A stretch of 64,000 bases of DNA from the NCBI RefSeq assembly GCF_937912035.1, contig NZ_CALDPF010000036.1:132002-196001 (forward strand). Reading direction: 5' to 3'. The DNA comes from an uncultured Bacteroides sp. GTDB lineage: Bacteria; Bacteroidota; Bacteroidia; Bacteroidales; Bacteroidaceae. The position numbers and the translations under genes are program-made. Of this stretch, positions 37,123 to 45,703 are shown piece after piece. The notes beneath the pieces were generated by a model. The model had not been told where the DNA came from and made no database searches. It worked only from the letters and a program-made list of their open reading frames with translations. Position 1 is the stretch's first letter, and each line of letters begins with the position of its first letter.

Positions 37123-38694
37123 TTATCCGTTCTTCAAAACATCATCCTTATCAGGTGCCCATGGTTCTGGAGTAGACTCAGGATTAAATGGATTAAAATA
37201 ATAGATATCCATATCATCAAGCAATTCAAGATAATATGGTAATTTTTGCATAAAAAGGCTAGTTTCTTTTACATCTACCGGAGTCCAACCAGCCTCAGCC
37301 ACAGCTATAAGCCTTGGAAATGTCATAAAATCAAGTCTCTTCACGTCAGCTACACGTTCTGTCCATAAACTGAACTGAAGACCTAATATCTGTTTTTCAT
37401 AGCCCTGAAAAAGATTTACCAAGTGTTCAGGAAAATTACAAATATCCTCTATCGGATTATATCCATTCCATCTACGTCCAATATTATGAGTTCTATACTG
37501 AACAAAATCGGCATATAAAGGACGACGTGGAGTCAAAATAACGCGATACCCTTTCTCCAATGCTTTAATTAACTGATACTTTCTGTCATGCCGCCACCAC
37601 ATCACTACAGATTTATCAGGAGATACTCCTGCATCAACAATCTCATCCCAACCTATCATTGTCTTACCCTTTGATGCAAGAATATCTGCTACACGACGTA
37701 TAAAATAATGCTCTAATCCAACTTCATTACCAAGCTTATGATCTTTAATGAATTTCTGTATCTCAGGATCAGTATACCAACTTTGGTTACCAAAGTGCAC
37801 TTCATCACCTCCAATATGAATATATGGAGAAGGAAATAACTCTATCAATTCGTCAAATACATTACTTATAAATTCAAAAGTTTCTTCTTTACACGGATGA
37901 AAAGTAAAATGTTTCCATTCTCCTTCACCACCACCTGATATTTCAGGATAAGAACGACACACTGCTGTAGCATGCCCTGGCATATCAAACTCCGGAAGGA
38001 TCATTATTTGACGTTCAGAAGCGTATGAAACTATTTCTCGTATATCGTCCTGAGTATAAAATGCAGCTGGAGCTTCAGGATCATGCCAGTTACCCACAGC
38101 TCCTTCAGTAGTCAGTTTGGGATAACGTTTTATTTCTATACGCCATCCAGTAACATCAGTCAAATGCCAGTGGAATACATTCATTCTAAGAGAAGCCATA
38201 ATATCCAAGTATTGTTTCACTTTCTCTTTTCCAAAAAAATGTCTGCTTTCATCCAACATAAATCCTCGCCAACCGTACCGTGGTGCATCATCTATCTTGC
38301 AAGAAGCAATAGTTCCTTTCCCCATACGCGCCAACTGAACTAATGCTTCTTTAGCATAAAACATTCCAGATTCATTGGAAGCTATAAGTTTTACAGTATC
38401 TGGAGTCACCACAAGTCTATAGCCTTCATCCGTTTTTTGTAATTGTTCATTCATCTCCAAACATATTACACCCGACGATACAGGTTTAGCGGAAATATCG
38501 CTCAATGTTTCTTTTAAACTTGAAATAATCTTTTTAGAATAGCTATCCTTACTACATATTTTAATATCCTTACCAACTACAAAAAAACCTTTTCCTTCTT
38601 TTATATGTGCTGGAGTAGGAAATAATGACACTTGTGATAAAACAGGTAATATAATCACCAATAAACAAGCAATTAAAGACAATTTTTTTTTCAT
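37123..38694 (-). CDS. Glycoside hydrolase family 20 beta-N-acetylhexosaminidase
   Basis: 523 residues with a signal peptide (about 1-20). The N-terminal GH20b domain (about 22-135) precedes the TIM barrel: GWRGFMLDESRHFFG, NVFHWHLTDVTGWRIEI, ILPEFDMPGHATA and the catalytic pair D297-E298 in IHIGGDEVHFG. It removes terminal beta-GlcNAc or GalNAc by substrate-assisted catalysis in the periplasm, typically from host glycans. It is transcribed in the same direction as the surface locus upstream, but a terminator at 38916-38946 and a 275-bp gap separate them, so it is probably its own unit. Confidence 0.95.
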   Translation of the reverse strand: MKKKLSLIACLLVIILPVLSQVSLFPTPAHIKEGKGFFVVGKDIKICSKDSYSKKIISSLKETLSDISAKPVSSGVICLEMNEQLQKTDEGYRLVVTPDTVKLIASNESGMFYAKEALVQLARMGKGTIASCKIDDAPRYGWRGFMLDESRHFFGKEKVKQYLDIMASLRMNVFHWHLTDVTGWRIEIKRYPKLTTEGAVGNWHDPEAPAAFYTQDDIREIVSYASERQIMILPEFDMPGHATAVCRSYPEISGGGEGEWKHFTFHPCKEETFEFISNVFDELIELFPSPYIHIGGDEVHFGNQSWYTDPEIQKFIKDHKLGNEVGLEHYFIRRVADILASKGKTMIGWDEIVDAGVSPDKSVVMWWRHDRKYQLIKALEKGYRVILTPRRPLYADFVQYRTHNIGRRWNGYNPIEDICNFPEHLVNLFQGYEKQILGLQFSLWTERVADVKRLDFMTFPRLIAVAEAGWTPVDVKETSLFMQKLPYYLELLDDMDIYYFNPFNPESTPEPWAPDKDDVLKNG

Positions 38695-38841
38695 ACATTT
38701 ATAGTTTTAGATTTATAAATAACTTAAACCAGTAATATCAAAAAGATTTAAGATTTGATCAACAAAAGAAATCAGGTATTTTACTATACTAAAGATTCAT
38801 TTCTACTATTGATGTAAAAACAAAATCTTCAACTTGCGTTA

Positions 38842-38849
38842 CAAAAATA
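38842..38849 (-). promoter_or_regulatory. Possible -7 element of the GH20 gene
   Basis: TATTTTTG on the minus strand matches TAnnTTTG exactly and lies 148 bp upstream of the ATG, giving a long leader. The leader itself (38695-38840) shows no other structure. Confidence 0.35.
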
Positions 38850-38915
38850 AGCATTTTATGTATATATATTGATATACAAACACTAGTTTTTGTAAAAGAG
38901 TCAAGTCACTACATA

Positions 38916-38946
38916 AAAAAAGCAGGAAATGCTTTTCCTGCTTTTT
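38916..38946 (-). terminator. Terminator of the PCMD operon
   Basis: AAAAAGCAGGAAA (38916-38928) pairs with 38934-38946 with a short loop; the A-rich arm gives the T run on the minus strand. It ends the operon that runs 48154 to 38970. Confidence 0.85.
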
Positions 38947-38969
38947 ATACCAAATAAAAATATAATTGA

Positions 38970-40586
38970 TTATTGGTAATCATATTCTAATGTAATATCA
39001 TCCAGCCACATCTTACTACTTGTACTCCCCTGGAAAAAGTCTCCATAATAGCTGGCAGATGCTACAATTACAATTCTAGTTGGAATTCTATCAGTAGATT
39101 TATAATCAATATCTATTTCAAAAGGAATCAATCCTTCACCTTGAGTACTCTGATCAAACTTCATCTCACCATAAGCAAAAACGTTAGCTGCATTTTTGTC
39201 AAATAATTGTCCTGTTTTGGTTTTAATAATACAAGACCATTTACTTCCATCATCATACGCTACTCCATCTCCATCTGTCAAAGCAATGTATACCGTACCA
39301 ATATCATTTTGTCCATTTTGAATTTTGTCACCACCTTTATCTACTACCCCACAGTTATATTTTATATATCCCCTCAACTTTGTTGGTCTAGAAGTAAAAG
39401 GACGACCAAACCCCAATATACCATCAGTACCTTCCGTTTTAAGATATTTACCTGCAAAAACATTTCCTGCTGCAAATTTACCTATACTTCCTATTCCAAC
39501 AAACTGAGAAGACAATAAAAGAGACTGATTACCTGATTGTTTTAAGCTTGAATCTACTGTAGTAACATTCTTTCCCATAGTAGAAGAACCTGTATTACCA
39601 GTATCCCACCACATATTCTGTCCTTCAGAGAACAAATATAACGGACTTGTTCCAGAAGTATATTCAAAGCTATTATTTTCCAGTTGAACTTCCGAACCGG
39701 TTGTAAACTTTACCTCATCACTATACTCTGAACCGGAATAAACACGGCATATATAATCAGTGTTAGGTTCCAGATGAATCACTTTTGCCACAAATTTTCC
39801 TCCATCATGGTTCAATTGTGAGTCATCAACCTTTATCCAGTCTGTATCGCCATCTTTTTTATATTCACAACCATTATTTTCTCCTTCACGTCCAAAGCCA
39901 TCAATCCAAGCAACTTTTGTCCAGGCATCAACACTATTTATGCCAACTTTAACATCAGTAAGATTAACATATAAAGTCCATTCTTCATCCAAAAAGTCAC
40001 TATATACAACCCTAACTTTTGAAGTACTAAAAGCCCCCTTTTTTTCCCATTCAAGCATAGGTATACCATTAGTACCGTTTTGGGTAGCTCCTTCAGGTCC
40101 TAACTTTAAATTAGTTACTTCTATATTATTCAATCCATTATCTTTAGGAATATTAACTGAAGCCTCACGTGTTTCAGGATAAAATCTGGCACTACCTATC
40201 TGGCCTGCCACAGTAAAGACACGCTCAATATTCTGATTTGCTTCTATAGTCCACACATAATCCTGATACAAAGACAATGTTACAGAAAAAGGATTTGTAA
40301 GGTCAATAATCGAGTCCGGTGCAATATTAGCAGAGCCACCTTCAGTAAATTCAATAGTATTGACCTTGACTTTCTTTAAATTAACCGTTTCTCCAAGTTC
40401 TAAAGTAACCTTGCGCTCGTCATTCGAGATAATAGCATCACCTACTTGACCTTCCACCGTCATTCCAGTGATGAAAAGCTTCACTGTAGGATATGGCAAA
40501 TCATTCTTTATACAAGCAGGCATCAGACAAAGAAATACACATAGTACAAGCCTGACAGCAATATTTATCATCATATTGTTATTCAT
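38970..40586 (-). CDS. PCMD-domain surface lipoprotein
   Basis: 538 residues from the ATG at 40586, which overlaps the upstream stop as TGATG; a GTG three codons earlier is less likely. Lipobox LCLMPAC. Residues about 30-130 and 130-215 look like two small beta domains (VKLFITGMTVEGQVGDAI, ANQNIERVFTVAGQ), 215-300 like a fibronectin III domain (EPNTDYICRVYSGSEYSDEV), and about 305-538 is the PCMD domain (MWWDTGNTGSSTMGKNV, AAGNVFAGKYL, TSRPTKLRGYIKY, SSKMWLDDITLEY). PCMD is a conserved domain of Bacteroidales surface proteins thought to be carbohydrate-related, with no defined reaction. Last gene of a six-gene operon. Confidence 0.85.
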   Translation of the reverse strand: MNNNMMINIAVRLVLCVFLCLMPACIKNDLPYPTVKLFITGMTVEGQVGDAIISNDERKVTLELGETVNLKKVKVNTIEFTEGGSANIAPDSIIDLTNPFSVTLSLYQDYVWTIEANQNIERVFTVAGQIGSARFYPETREASVNIPKDNGLNNIEVTNLKLGPEGATQNGTNGIPMLEWEKKGAFSTSKVRVVYSDFLDEEWTLYVNLTDVKVGINSVDAWTKVAWIDGFGREGENNGCEYKKDGDTDWIKVDDSQLNHDGGKFVAKVIHLEPNTDYICRVYSGSEYSDEVKFTTGSEVQLENNSFEYTSGTSPLYLFSEGQNMWWDTGNTGSSTMGKNVTTVDSSLKQSGNQSLLLSSQFVGIGSIGKFAAGNVFAGKYLKTEGTDGILGFGRPFTSRPTKLRGYIKYNCGVVDKGGDKIQNGQNDIGTVYIALTDGDGVAYDDGSKWSCIIKTKTGQLFDKNAANVFAYGEMKFDQSTQGEGLIPFEIDIDYKSTDRIPTRIVIVASASYYGDFFQGSTSSKMWLDDITLEYDYQ

Positions 40587-41470
40587 CAGATACACACAGT
40601 TATACCAATATTAATGTTAAACAAATTAATTTTAAAGTTAGCTCCACTGTTTGTTCGTTTTCCAACCTCTCCGGAACTTTTTTTCTGTTTTTCCCAGTTA
40701 TACGTAAAACCGGCAACCCCAAAAGACATTTCAGCACCGACATTAGGCATAATCATAATAGCAATTCCAGGATTAATCCCAATTTTCAACTGGTTAATCG
40801 AAGTATCCGTATATTTTAATGTTTCTCCACTTCCCTGCGAAAATCGTGTAGAACCCATACTGTATCCTAAAGTTGTCTCATTAAACAAAGCGAATAAACC
40901 TTTCGGGTCAAGTCCTATATAAGAACGATGAAAAAAATTAAAAGAATATGCATCATCCGTATATTTTATATCCTTAAGAGCTATATCAAAGTCCTCGACA
41001 TTCAAAGCGAAATTATTGATACCTCCTGATACACGAGAATACCCTAGCTTTAAACCAACAACAGTATTATCAGCGACCGTATACCCTACAAAAGGATGTA
41101 TAGACAATGTACTCAAGTTTATATCTATATCCTTCAACAGCGAAAAGAGCAACCTGCTGTTATCCGTTTCATAATTAAAAATAGATATTGTGACTCCACC
41201 AATCCATCTATTTTTTTTCATAAAACGATAATTTGTTATTCCTCTATCATAACGCCCTACAGGCTTTGTATATATTATTGTTGAAGAATCAACAGGCATC
41301 TGAGCTTGCGGCAGAGAGACAAACACGGTATCATGCACAAGAACCAATTTATATTTCACAATTGTATCTCGAACACTAGACATTGAATCCACTTCAACTT
41401 GCGCCCTCAATTGTAAGCAACAAAAAAATGAAAACACACTCAGAGCTATATATAAAAATTTCATCTTCAT
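40586..41470 (-). CDS. Outer-membrane beta-barrel protein, 294 residues
   Basis: A signal peptide (MKMKFLYIALSVFSFFCCLQ, cleaved after RAQ) precedes a short extension and then alternating beta strands, with strand-like segments such as TLSIHPFVGYTVADNTVVGL, ALFNETTLGYSMGSTRF, QLKIGINPGIAIMIMPNVGA and the final FKINLFNINIGITVCI. This fits a small 8-10-stranded outer-membrane barrel. It is a paralogue of the next gene upstream: both share FALFxET(Q/T)L, a Ser/Gly turn and the SGANFKINLFNI / STTANFKINLFSI end. It is 5 bp from that gene and overlaps the PCMD gene by one base, so translation is coupled. Function unknown; a pore or anchor for PCMD proteins is only a guess. Confidence 0.75.
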   Translation of the reverse strand: MKMKFLYIALSVFSFFCCLQLRAQVEVDSMSSVRDTIVKYKLVLVHDTVFVSLPQAQMPVDSSTIIYTKPVGRYDRGITNYRFMKKNRWIGGVTISIFNYETDNSRLLFSLLKDIDINLSTLSIHPFVGYTVADNTVVGLKLGYSRVSGGINNFALNVEDFDIALKDIKYTDDAYSFNFFHRSYIGLDPKGLFALFNETTLGYSMGSTRFSQGSGETLKYTDTSINQLKIGINPGIAIMIMPNVGAEMSFGVAGFTYNWEKQKKSSGEVGKRTNSGANFKINLFNINIGITVCI

Positions 41471-41475
41471 AATGC

Positions 41476-42204
41476 TTACAAATAAAATGCTATTCCCAGA
41501 CCTATTGAGAATAAATTAATTTTAAAATTCGCCGTAGTAGACGACACTTCTCCCGTTTCAACCTGATTCGTGATTTGTCTCGTTTTACCAAGATTAACAC
41601 CAAGTACACCGACACTTACCTCAACTGCGGTATAATTATTTATAAAAGCCACCATACCAGGAGCAACTCCGAAAGACAAATCAGTAGATTTGGAATACGT
41701 ACCGGTTAACGCTTCACCCTTTCCATTATATACTTTAGACTGACTTCCACCAACTTCCAATTGAGTTTCACTAAACAAAGCGAAACGTTTACTCTCACCC
41801 AAAGGAATATAATTGCGAAAAATTGCCATAGCCGAATACGAATGCTTCAGCTGGTAGATATTATTTATTTTAAACTGGTTCTCATCATCCAAATTAAGCT
41901 GAGTTTCATCCATGCGTACCAACGTTCTCCCATATTTAAAACGTCCTCCAAGAGCCATATTATCTTTTAGGGCGTATGCAAACATAGGACTGACATTAAA
42001 CGCATATCCGTCAGCATCTATATTTTCCACTATCAGAAAATCATAGTTTTTTTCTGTATGTTCAGAATACGAAACAGAACTTCCTACAATCCATTGTCCT
42101 TTCGGAACAAAGACTTTTGGCGGAAGTTTCTTTTGATGAAAATCTTGCGCATACCCCCCTAAGGCGGTACACGCAAGACATAATGTATATAACAGTTTCT
42201 TCAC
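41476..42204 (-). CDS. Outer-membrane beta-barrel protein, 242 residues
   Basis: A signal peptide (MKKLLYTLCLACTALGGYAQ) is followed by a predicted small barrel: GQWIVGSSVSYSEHTE, AFNVSPMFAYALKDNMALGG, KRFALFSETQLEVGGSQ, LSFGVAPGMVAFINNYTAVE and the C-terminal NLFSIGLGIAFYL. It is homologous to the following 294-residue barrel but lacks that protein's N-terminal extension. It sits 20 bp after the DUF4493-PCMD gene. Adjacent duplicated barrels downstream of PCMD lipoproteins are a recurring feature of this locus (compare 49508-50299). Confidence 0.75.
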   Translation of the reverse strand: MKKLLYTLCLACTALGGYAQDFHQKKLPPKVFVPKGQWIVGSSVSYSEHTEKNYDFLIVENIDADGYAFNVSPMFAYALKDNMALGGRFKYGRTLVRMDETQLNLDDENQFKINNIYQLKHSYSAMAIFRNYIPLGESKRFALFSETQLEVGGSQSKVYNGKGEALTGTYSKSTDLSFGVAPGMVAFINNYTAVEVSVGVLGVNLGKTRQITNQVETGEVSSTTANFKINLFSIGLGIAFYL

Positions 42205-42224
42205 AAATTATATTTACTAATTAC

Positions 42225-44411
42225 TTATTCATAAATCAGCTCTATGTCGTCAAGCCACATTGTACTTTTAGAACTTCCTTGATAATAATCACCATAACGA
42301 CTAGCTGCCGCTACTATGATAATTGACTTAGGCTTTCGGTTATAACCACCGTAGCCTTCATAATCCAAAGGAATAGTTATTTCTTTCATGCTAGTTTCTG
42401 TTTCAGCACCATAATTTTCTGTAAAAATATGTTCACCATAACCAATTGTTCCACTATCACTAGGATTAAACAATGAAGGTCCCTTAGTACGTACAACTAC
42501 AGGCCATTCTGCACCATATTCACTATCACTAGACTGCCAATCGCCAACAGCTACATAAATAATACCATTATCAAGAGAGCCTTCTTCTAAGTGCCCTGGA
42601 AAATCAACTTCACCAGGAATATATCGTACCCACACTTTTAAAGCCGAAGGACGACTTGTACATGAACGTCCCCATCCCAAAATGCCTTTAGTCATATCCT
42701 CTGTTCCTATAAATTTTCCTGAGAAAAGATTTCCAGCCGCAAATGTTCCCATAATAGAAGTAGAAGCCAATTTAACTGAATAATTTCCACTATTTTTAAT
42801 GGTTGCATCTTGAGTCGTAATATTTTTACCACCTGTTGCAGATCCTGTATTTCCTGTATCCCACCACATTTCAGTACCTTGTTGGTAGAAAAACAAACAA
42901 TCTTTCTTTCCCAACATCGTATTAACTTTTAATGTCTGAGTATATTCAAAACTTGAATTATCGGGCTGAAATTCAGATTCAGTCGTAAATTCATAAGTAA
43001 TAGACGATGCTTGTTCACCATCCATTGCCTGATATTCATAAGTAGTACCTGGCTTAAGACCATTAATTTCCTTACTGAACGATTTATCTGTTACTTCGGC
43101 TTCAACCATAGTCCAATCTGCTGTATTCTTCTCTCTATAACGGAACTTAGCAGTAGAAGCTAATGTACCGGTAATAGTTCCATGTAATGTAGCTTTCGAT
43201 GTCCATACTTCATACGGGATTATTTCGTCAGTTACCACTGTCGCATTCGAAGAGATTATATTCCAAACTACAGTACGACTTTTCCCATTAGCATCAGTAG
43301 CTTCAATTGTTGTAGAAACACTACCTTCGTTTTCTGTCATCTTTGCTAGGAGTTCTTTTGCAAACAATATTGTCCAAACATCTCCTTTCAATGCAGTTTT
43401 TGATTCAACCACAGATATGCCGAAAGTTTTTAAAGTCTCAGCATATCCCCCCAATTGCAACATGTCAAACTGGTTATAACCGCATCCCCAAGTTTGAAAA
43501 TTCTCATTTCTGATAATCAAAGAGCTCAACGATGACGAAGTAGAAATATTAAAATAAAAATCTTTCTGTGCGTTTAACTCCAGATACATAGGTTGTTCAA
43601 GATCGTATGTAGTCTCCTCCGCATCCTTACATACTATAACAGGACGCTGTTTGAAAGTTATAACATGTTCATCTTCTTCTAATGGAGTCTCATCCACCGT
43701 AACCTGCAAAGAAGCTCCACCTGTTGGATTCTGTTCAAAAGCTTTATAGCTGTAAGTCAAATTATAAAGTGTAGAAGCATTCAAGTCCGACTTTACGTCA
43801 GTTTTCTCATATTTTCCTCCTGCCAATGTAGTTGCACTAAACTTAAAAGTCAAACTTTTATTATCTTCCGGCAGGATAAAATATCCTTTAGCATCAGCAT
43901 TTTCAGACGTATATACCAGTTCTCCAGTTGCTGAAGTAACTGTAACCTGACAGGCACTGAAAACTTCATTTAACGTTTCATCCCAAGTTATGGCAACAAC
44001 TGTATTTACTATTCCACAAATTACCTCTACAGAACTGACTTCTCCTTTAGCAATAGTAAATTCCTTTTTCCCCACGAAAAAGCGTTCTTCAAACGAAGCT
44101 GCTACAGAATCACCAGCAGTTACCTTTACAGAATAATCCCCTGTCATCAATGCAATTTCTGATGGAACATTTTCCAGTTCCTCATATTTTCGTACTAATT
44201 TCTCACCATTATAAATACGAATTTTGCAATCCTTACCCAATGCTTCCTGTTCTTCTTCAGATAATGTTCGGGAAGCAACTTCTACTTTATCCGAAACCCC
44301 TACAGAAAGCTTTAAGCTTCCTTCAGAGTTAACAATACCTGTATCTTCTTTGCAAGATGAAAAAGCAAAGATTATACAACAGATAACTGTATATAATTTA
44401 TTATTATTCAT
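42225..44411 (-). CDS. DUF4493-PCMD surface lipoprotein
   Basis: 728 residues; lipobox FAFSSC (Cys20). The N-terminal DUF4493 domain (about 30-235) contains GSLKLSVGVSDKVEV, IALMTGDYSVKVTAGDS and EVSSVEVICGIVNTVVAI. A middle part (about 240-400) is beta-rich; about 400-480 is a fibronectin III-like domain (KATLHGTITGTLASTAKFRY, LKPGTTYEYQAM). The C-terminal PCMD domain (about 490-728) has MWWDTGNTGSATGGKN, AAGNLFSGKFI, TSRPSALKVWVRYIPG and KSTMWLDDIELIYE. The start codon overlaps the preceding gene by 8 bp (ATGAATAA). It is a surface-anchored, multi-domain protein, built for adhesion or glycan binding by architecture; no catalytic motif is seen. Confidence 0.85.
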   Translation of the reverse strand: MNNNKLYTVICCIIFAFSSCKEDTGIVNSEGSLKLSVGVSDKVEVASRTLSEEEQEALGKDCKIRIYNGEKLVRKYEELENVPSEIALMTGDYSVKVTAGDSVAASFEERFFVGKKEFTIAKGEVSSVEVICGIVNTVVAITWDETLNEVFSACQVTVTSATGELVYTSENADAKGYFILPEDNKSLTFKFSATTLAGGKYEKTDVKSDLNASTLYNLTYSYKAFEQNPTGGASLQVTVDETPLEEDEHVITFKQRPVIVCKDAEETTYDLEQPMYLELNAQKDFYFNISTSSSLSSLIIRNENFQTWGCGYNQFDMLQLGGYAETLKTFGISVVESKTALKGDVWTILFAKELLAKMTENEGSVSTTIEATDANGKSRTVVWNIISSNATVVTDEIIPYEVWTSKATLHGTITGTLASTAKFRYREKNTADWTMVEAEVTDKSFSKEINGLKPGTTYEYQAMDGEQASSITYEFTTESEFQPDNSSFEYTQTLKVNTMLGKKDCLFFYQQGTEMWWDTGNTGSATGGKNITTQDATIKNSGNYSVKLASTSIMGTFAAGNLFSGKFIGTEDMTKGILGWGRSCTSRPSALKVWVRYIPGEVDFPGHLEEGSLDNGIIYVAVGDWQSSDSEYGAEWPVVVRTKGPSLFNPSDSGTIGYGEHIFTENYGAETETSMKEITIPLDYEGYGGYNRKPKSIIIVAAASRYGDYYQGSSKSTMWLDDIELIYE

Positions 44412-45684
44412 TTGGCACCCTTAACTTTAATACTTTTGTTTCTTCTAATTCATTTTTATCCACTACACGAATCACGAAATTATGATCCCCTTTAAAAGTC
44501 GGTAATAAAGCTGTAAACGTAGATATATCAAAAACGGTTTTAGTCTGACCTATAACATCTTCACCAGTAGGAAATCCTAATCCTGACAATCCATCTTTCA
44601 AATCACCAGGATAAGCCAAATCAAAATTATTTGACAAACCTACTTCTGTGACATCCAATGTTTCAGATTTGATTTCCACGTAAAGATGTGCAATACCGTT
44701 AGGAGCATTAATTTCAACTTCTAACGTTGAAGCACCAGTAATAGTTAATATATCATTTTCAATATCAAAGCCACTTCCATTAAAATTAGAACCTACAATT
44801 GATGGAGCATTTTCATTTCCTTCACCAGAATCCTCACCTCCTTGACCAGGGTCTTCACCTCCTTCAGTAGGAAAATCATCAATTTCCGGCTCTTCCCCAG
44901 GATTAATTCCGACTGTTTCGTCAGATTCATCCATCGTTGAATCTACACCAATAACAACATTTAATGTACCATCCCCCATTGAGCCATCACTTACGGGTTC
45001 AAACTCATATTTTATAATGTTATGTACGCCAACTCTTACATTCTCAAAACGTTCACTATATTCAACTTCTTCTCCATCAATAGTACCCTTTAATGTCACT
45101 ATCAATGTAGTAGTTTCAGCATTTGGAGCAATAAGATAAGCCTGACGCGTCTCTTCATAAGGAATATCCAAAGAATTTTCTCCCACAGAAATAGTCGTTA
45201 CCACATCACCACCTATTTTACTTTGAAACTCCTCATCATATTTTACAGAAAATAACATATTTGCCAGTTTACAAGTTATTGCTGGTACAACTGTTACTTC
45301 ATTCTCTTTTATTTCGCAAGTAGCGGTTCCTTTATAAAATGGGACATCGAATCCGTTAGTGGGAGCTTCAGCAGATGTAACATCTATAGAATATGTACCT
45401 ACAGCTAAAGAAACGATTTCAGGCATTTCACTATATTTCCACTGTTGTACTTGCTGAGACTGTGCATCAGATATTGTAACCAAGAAATTGTTTACATCAA
45501 CTGTGGTTCCTGCTCGTGAACCAACATACACTGTTTCAATATCCATATCAACATCCGCCTTCATTGAAGATAAATTCAACTCACCTTTAGATGTTGATTT
45601 ATCTTCCATAGATTCGCTATGACAGGCTGTAAAAGCCAACATACCGGCAAGCAGTGTAAAACAGATTAAAAATATTTTTTTCAT
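44404..45684 (-). CDS. DUF4493 lipoprotein with acidic Gly/Glu linker
   Basis: 426 residues from the ATG at 45684; a TTG start three codons earlier is less likely. Lipobox LAFTAC. DUF4493 covers about residues 30-240 (GELNLSSMKADVDMDIETV, VSLAVGTYSIDVTSAEAP, AITCKLANMLFSVKY). Residues about 265-305 are a low-complexity acidic linker (repeats of EDPGQGGEDSGEGNE type). The last 110 residues form a domain also present in the 816-residue neighbour (EINAPNGIAHLYVEI here, YLNAPSGLVKCELT there). Unlike the other lipoproteins of the operon it has no PCMD domain. Second gene of the operon, 19 bp after the first. Confidence 0.82.
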   Translation of the reverse strand: MKKIFLICFTLLAGMLAFTACHSESMEDKSTSKGELNLSSMKADVDMDIETVYVGSRAGTTVDVNNFLVTISDAQSQQVQQWKYSEMPEIVSLAVGTYSIDVTSAEAPTNGFDVPFYKGTATCEIKENEVTVVPAITCKLANMLFSVKYDEEFQSKIGGDVVTTISVGENSLDIPYEETRQAYLIAPNAETTTLIVTLKGTIDGEEVEYSERFENVRVGVHNIIKYEFEPVSDGSMGDGTLNVVIGVDSTMDESDETVGINPGEEPEIDDFPTEGGEDPGQGGEDSGEGNENAPSIVGSNFNGSGFDIENDILTITGASTLEVEINAPNGIAHLYVEIKSETLDVTEVGLSNNFDLAYPGDLKDGLSGLGFPTGEDVIGQTKTVFDISTFTALLPTFKGDHNFVIRVVDKNELEETKVLKLRVPNE

Positions 45685-45703
45685 ATATATCAACTTTCTT
45701 TTT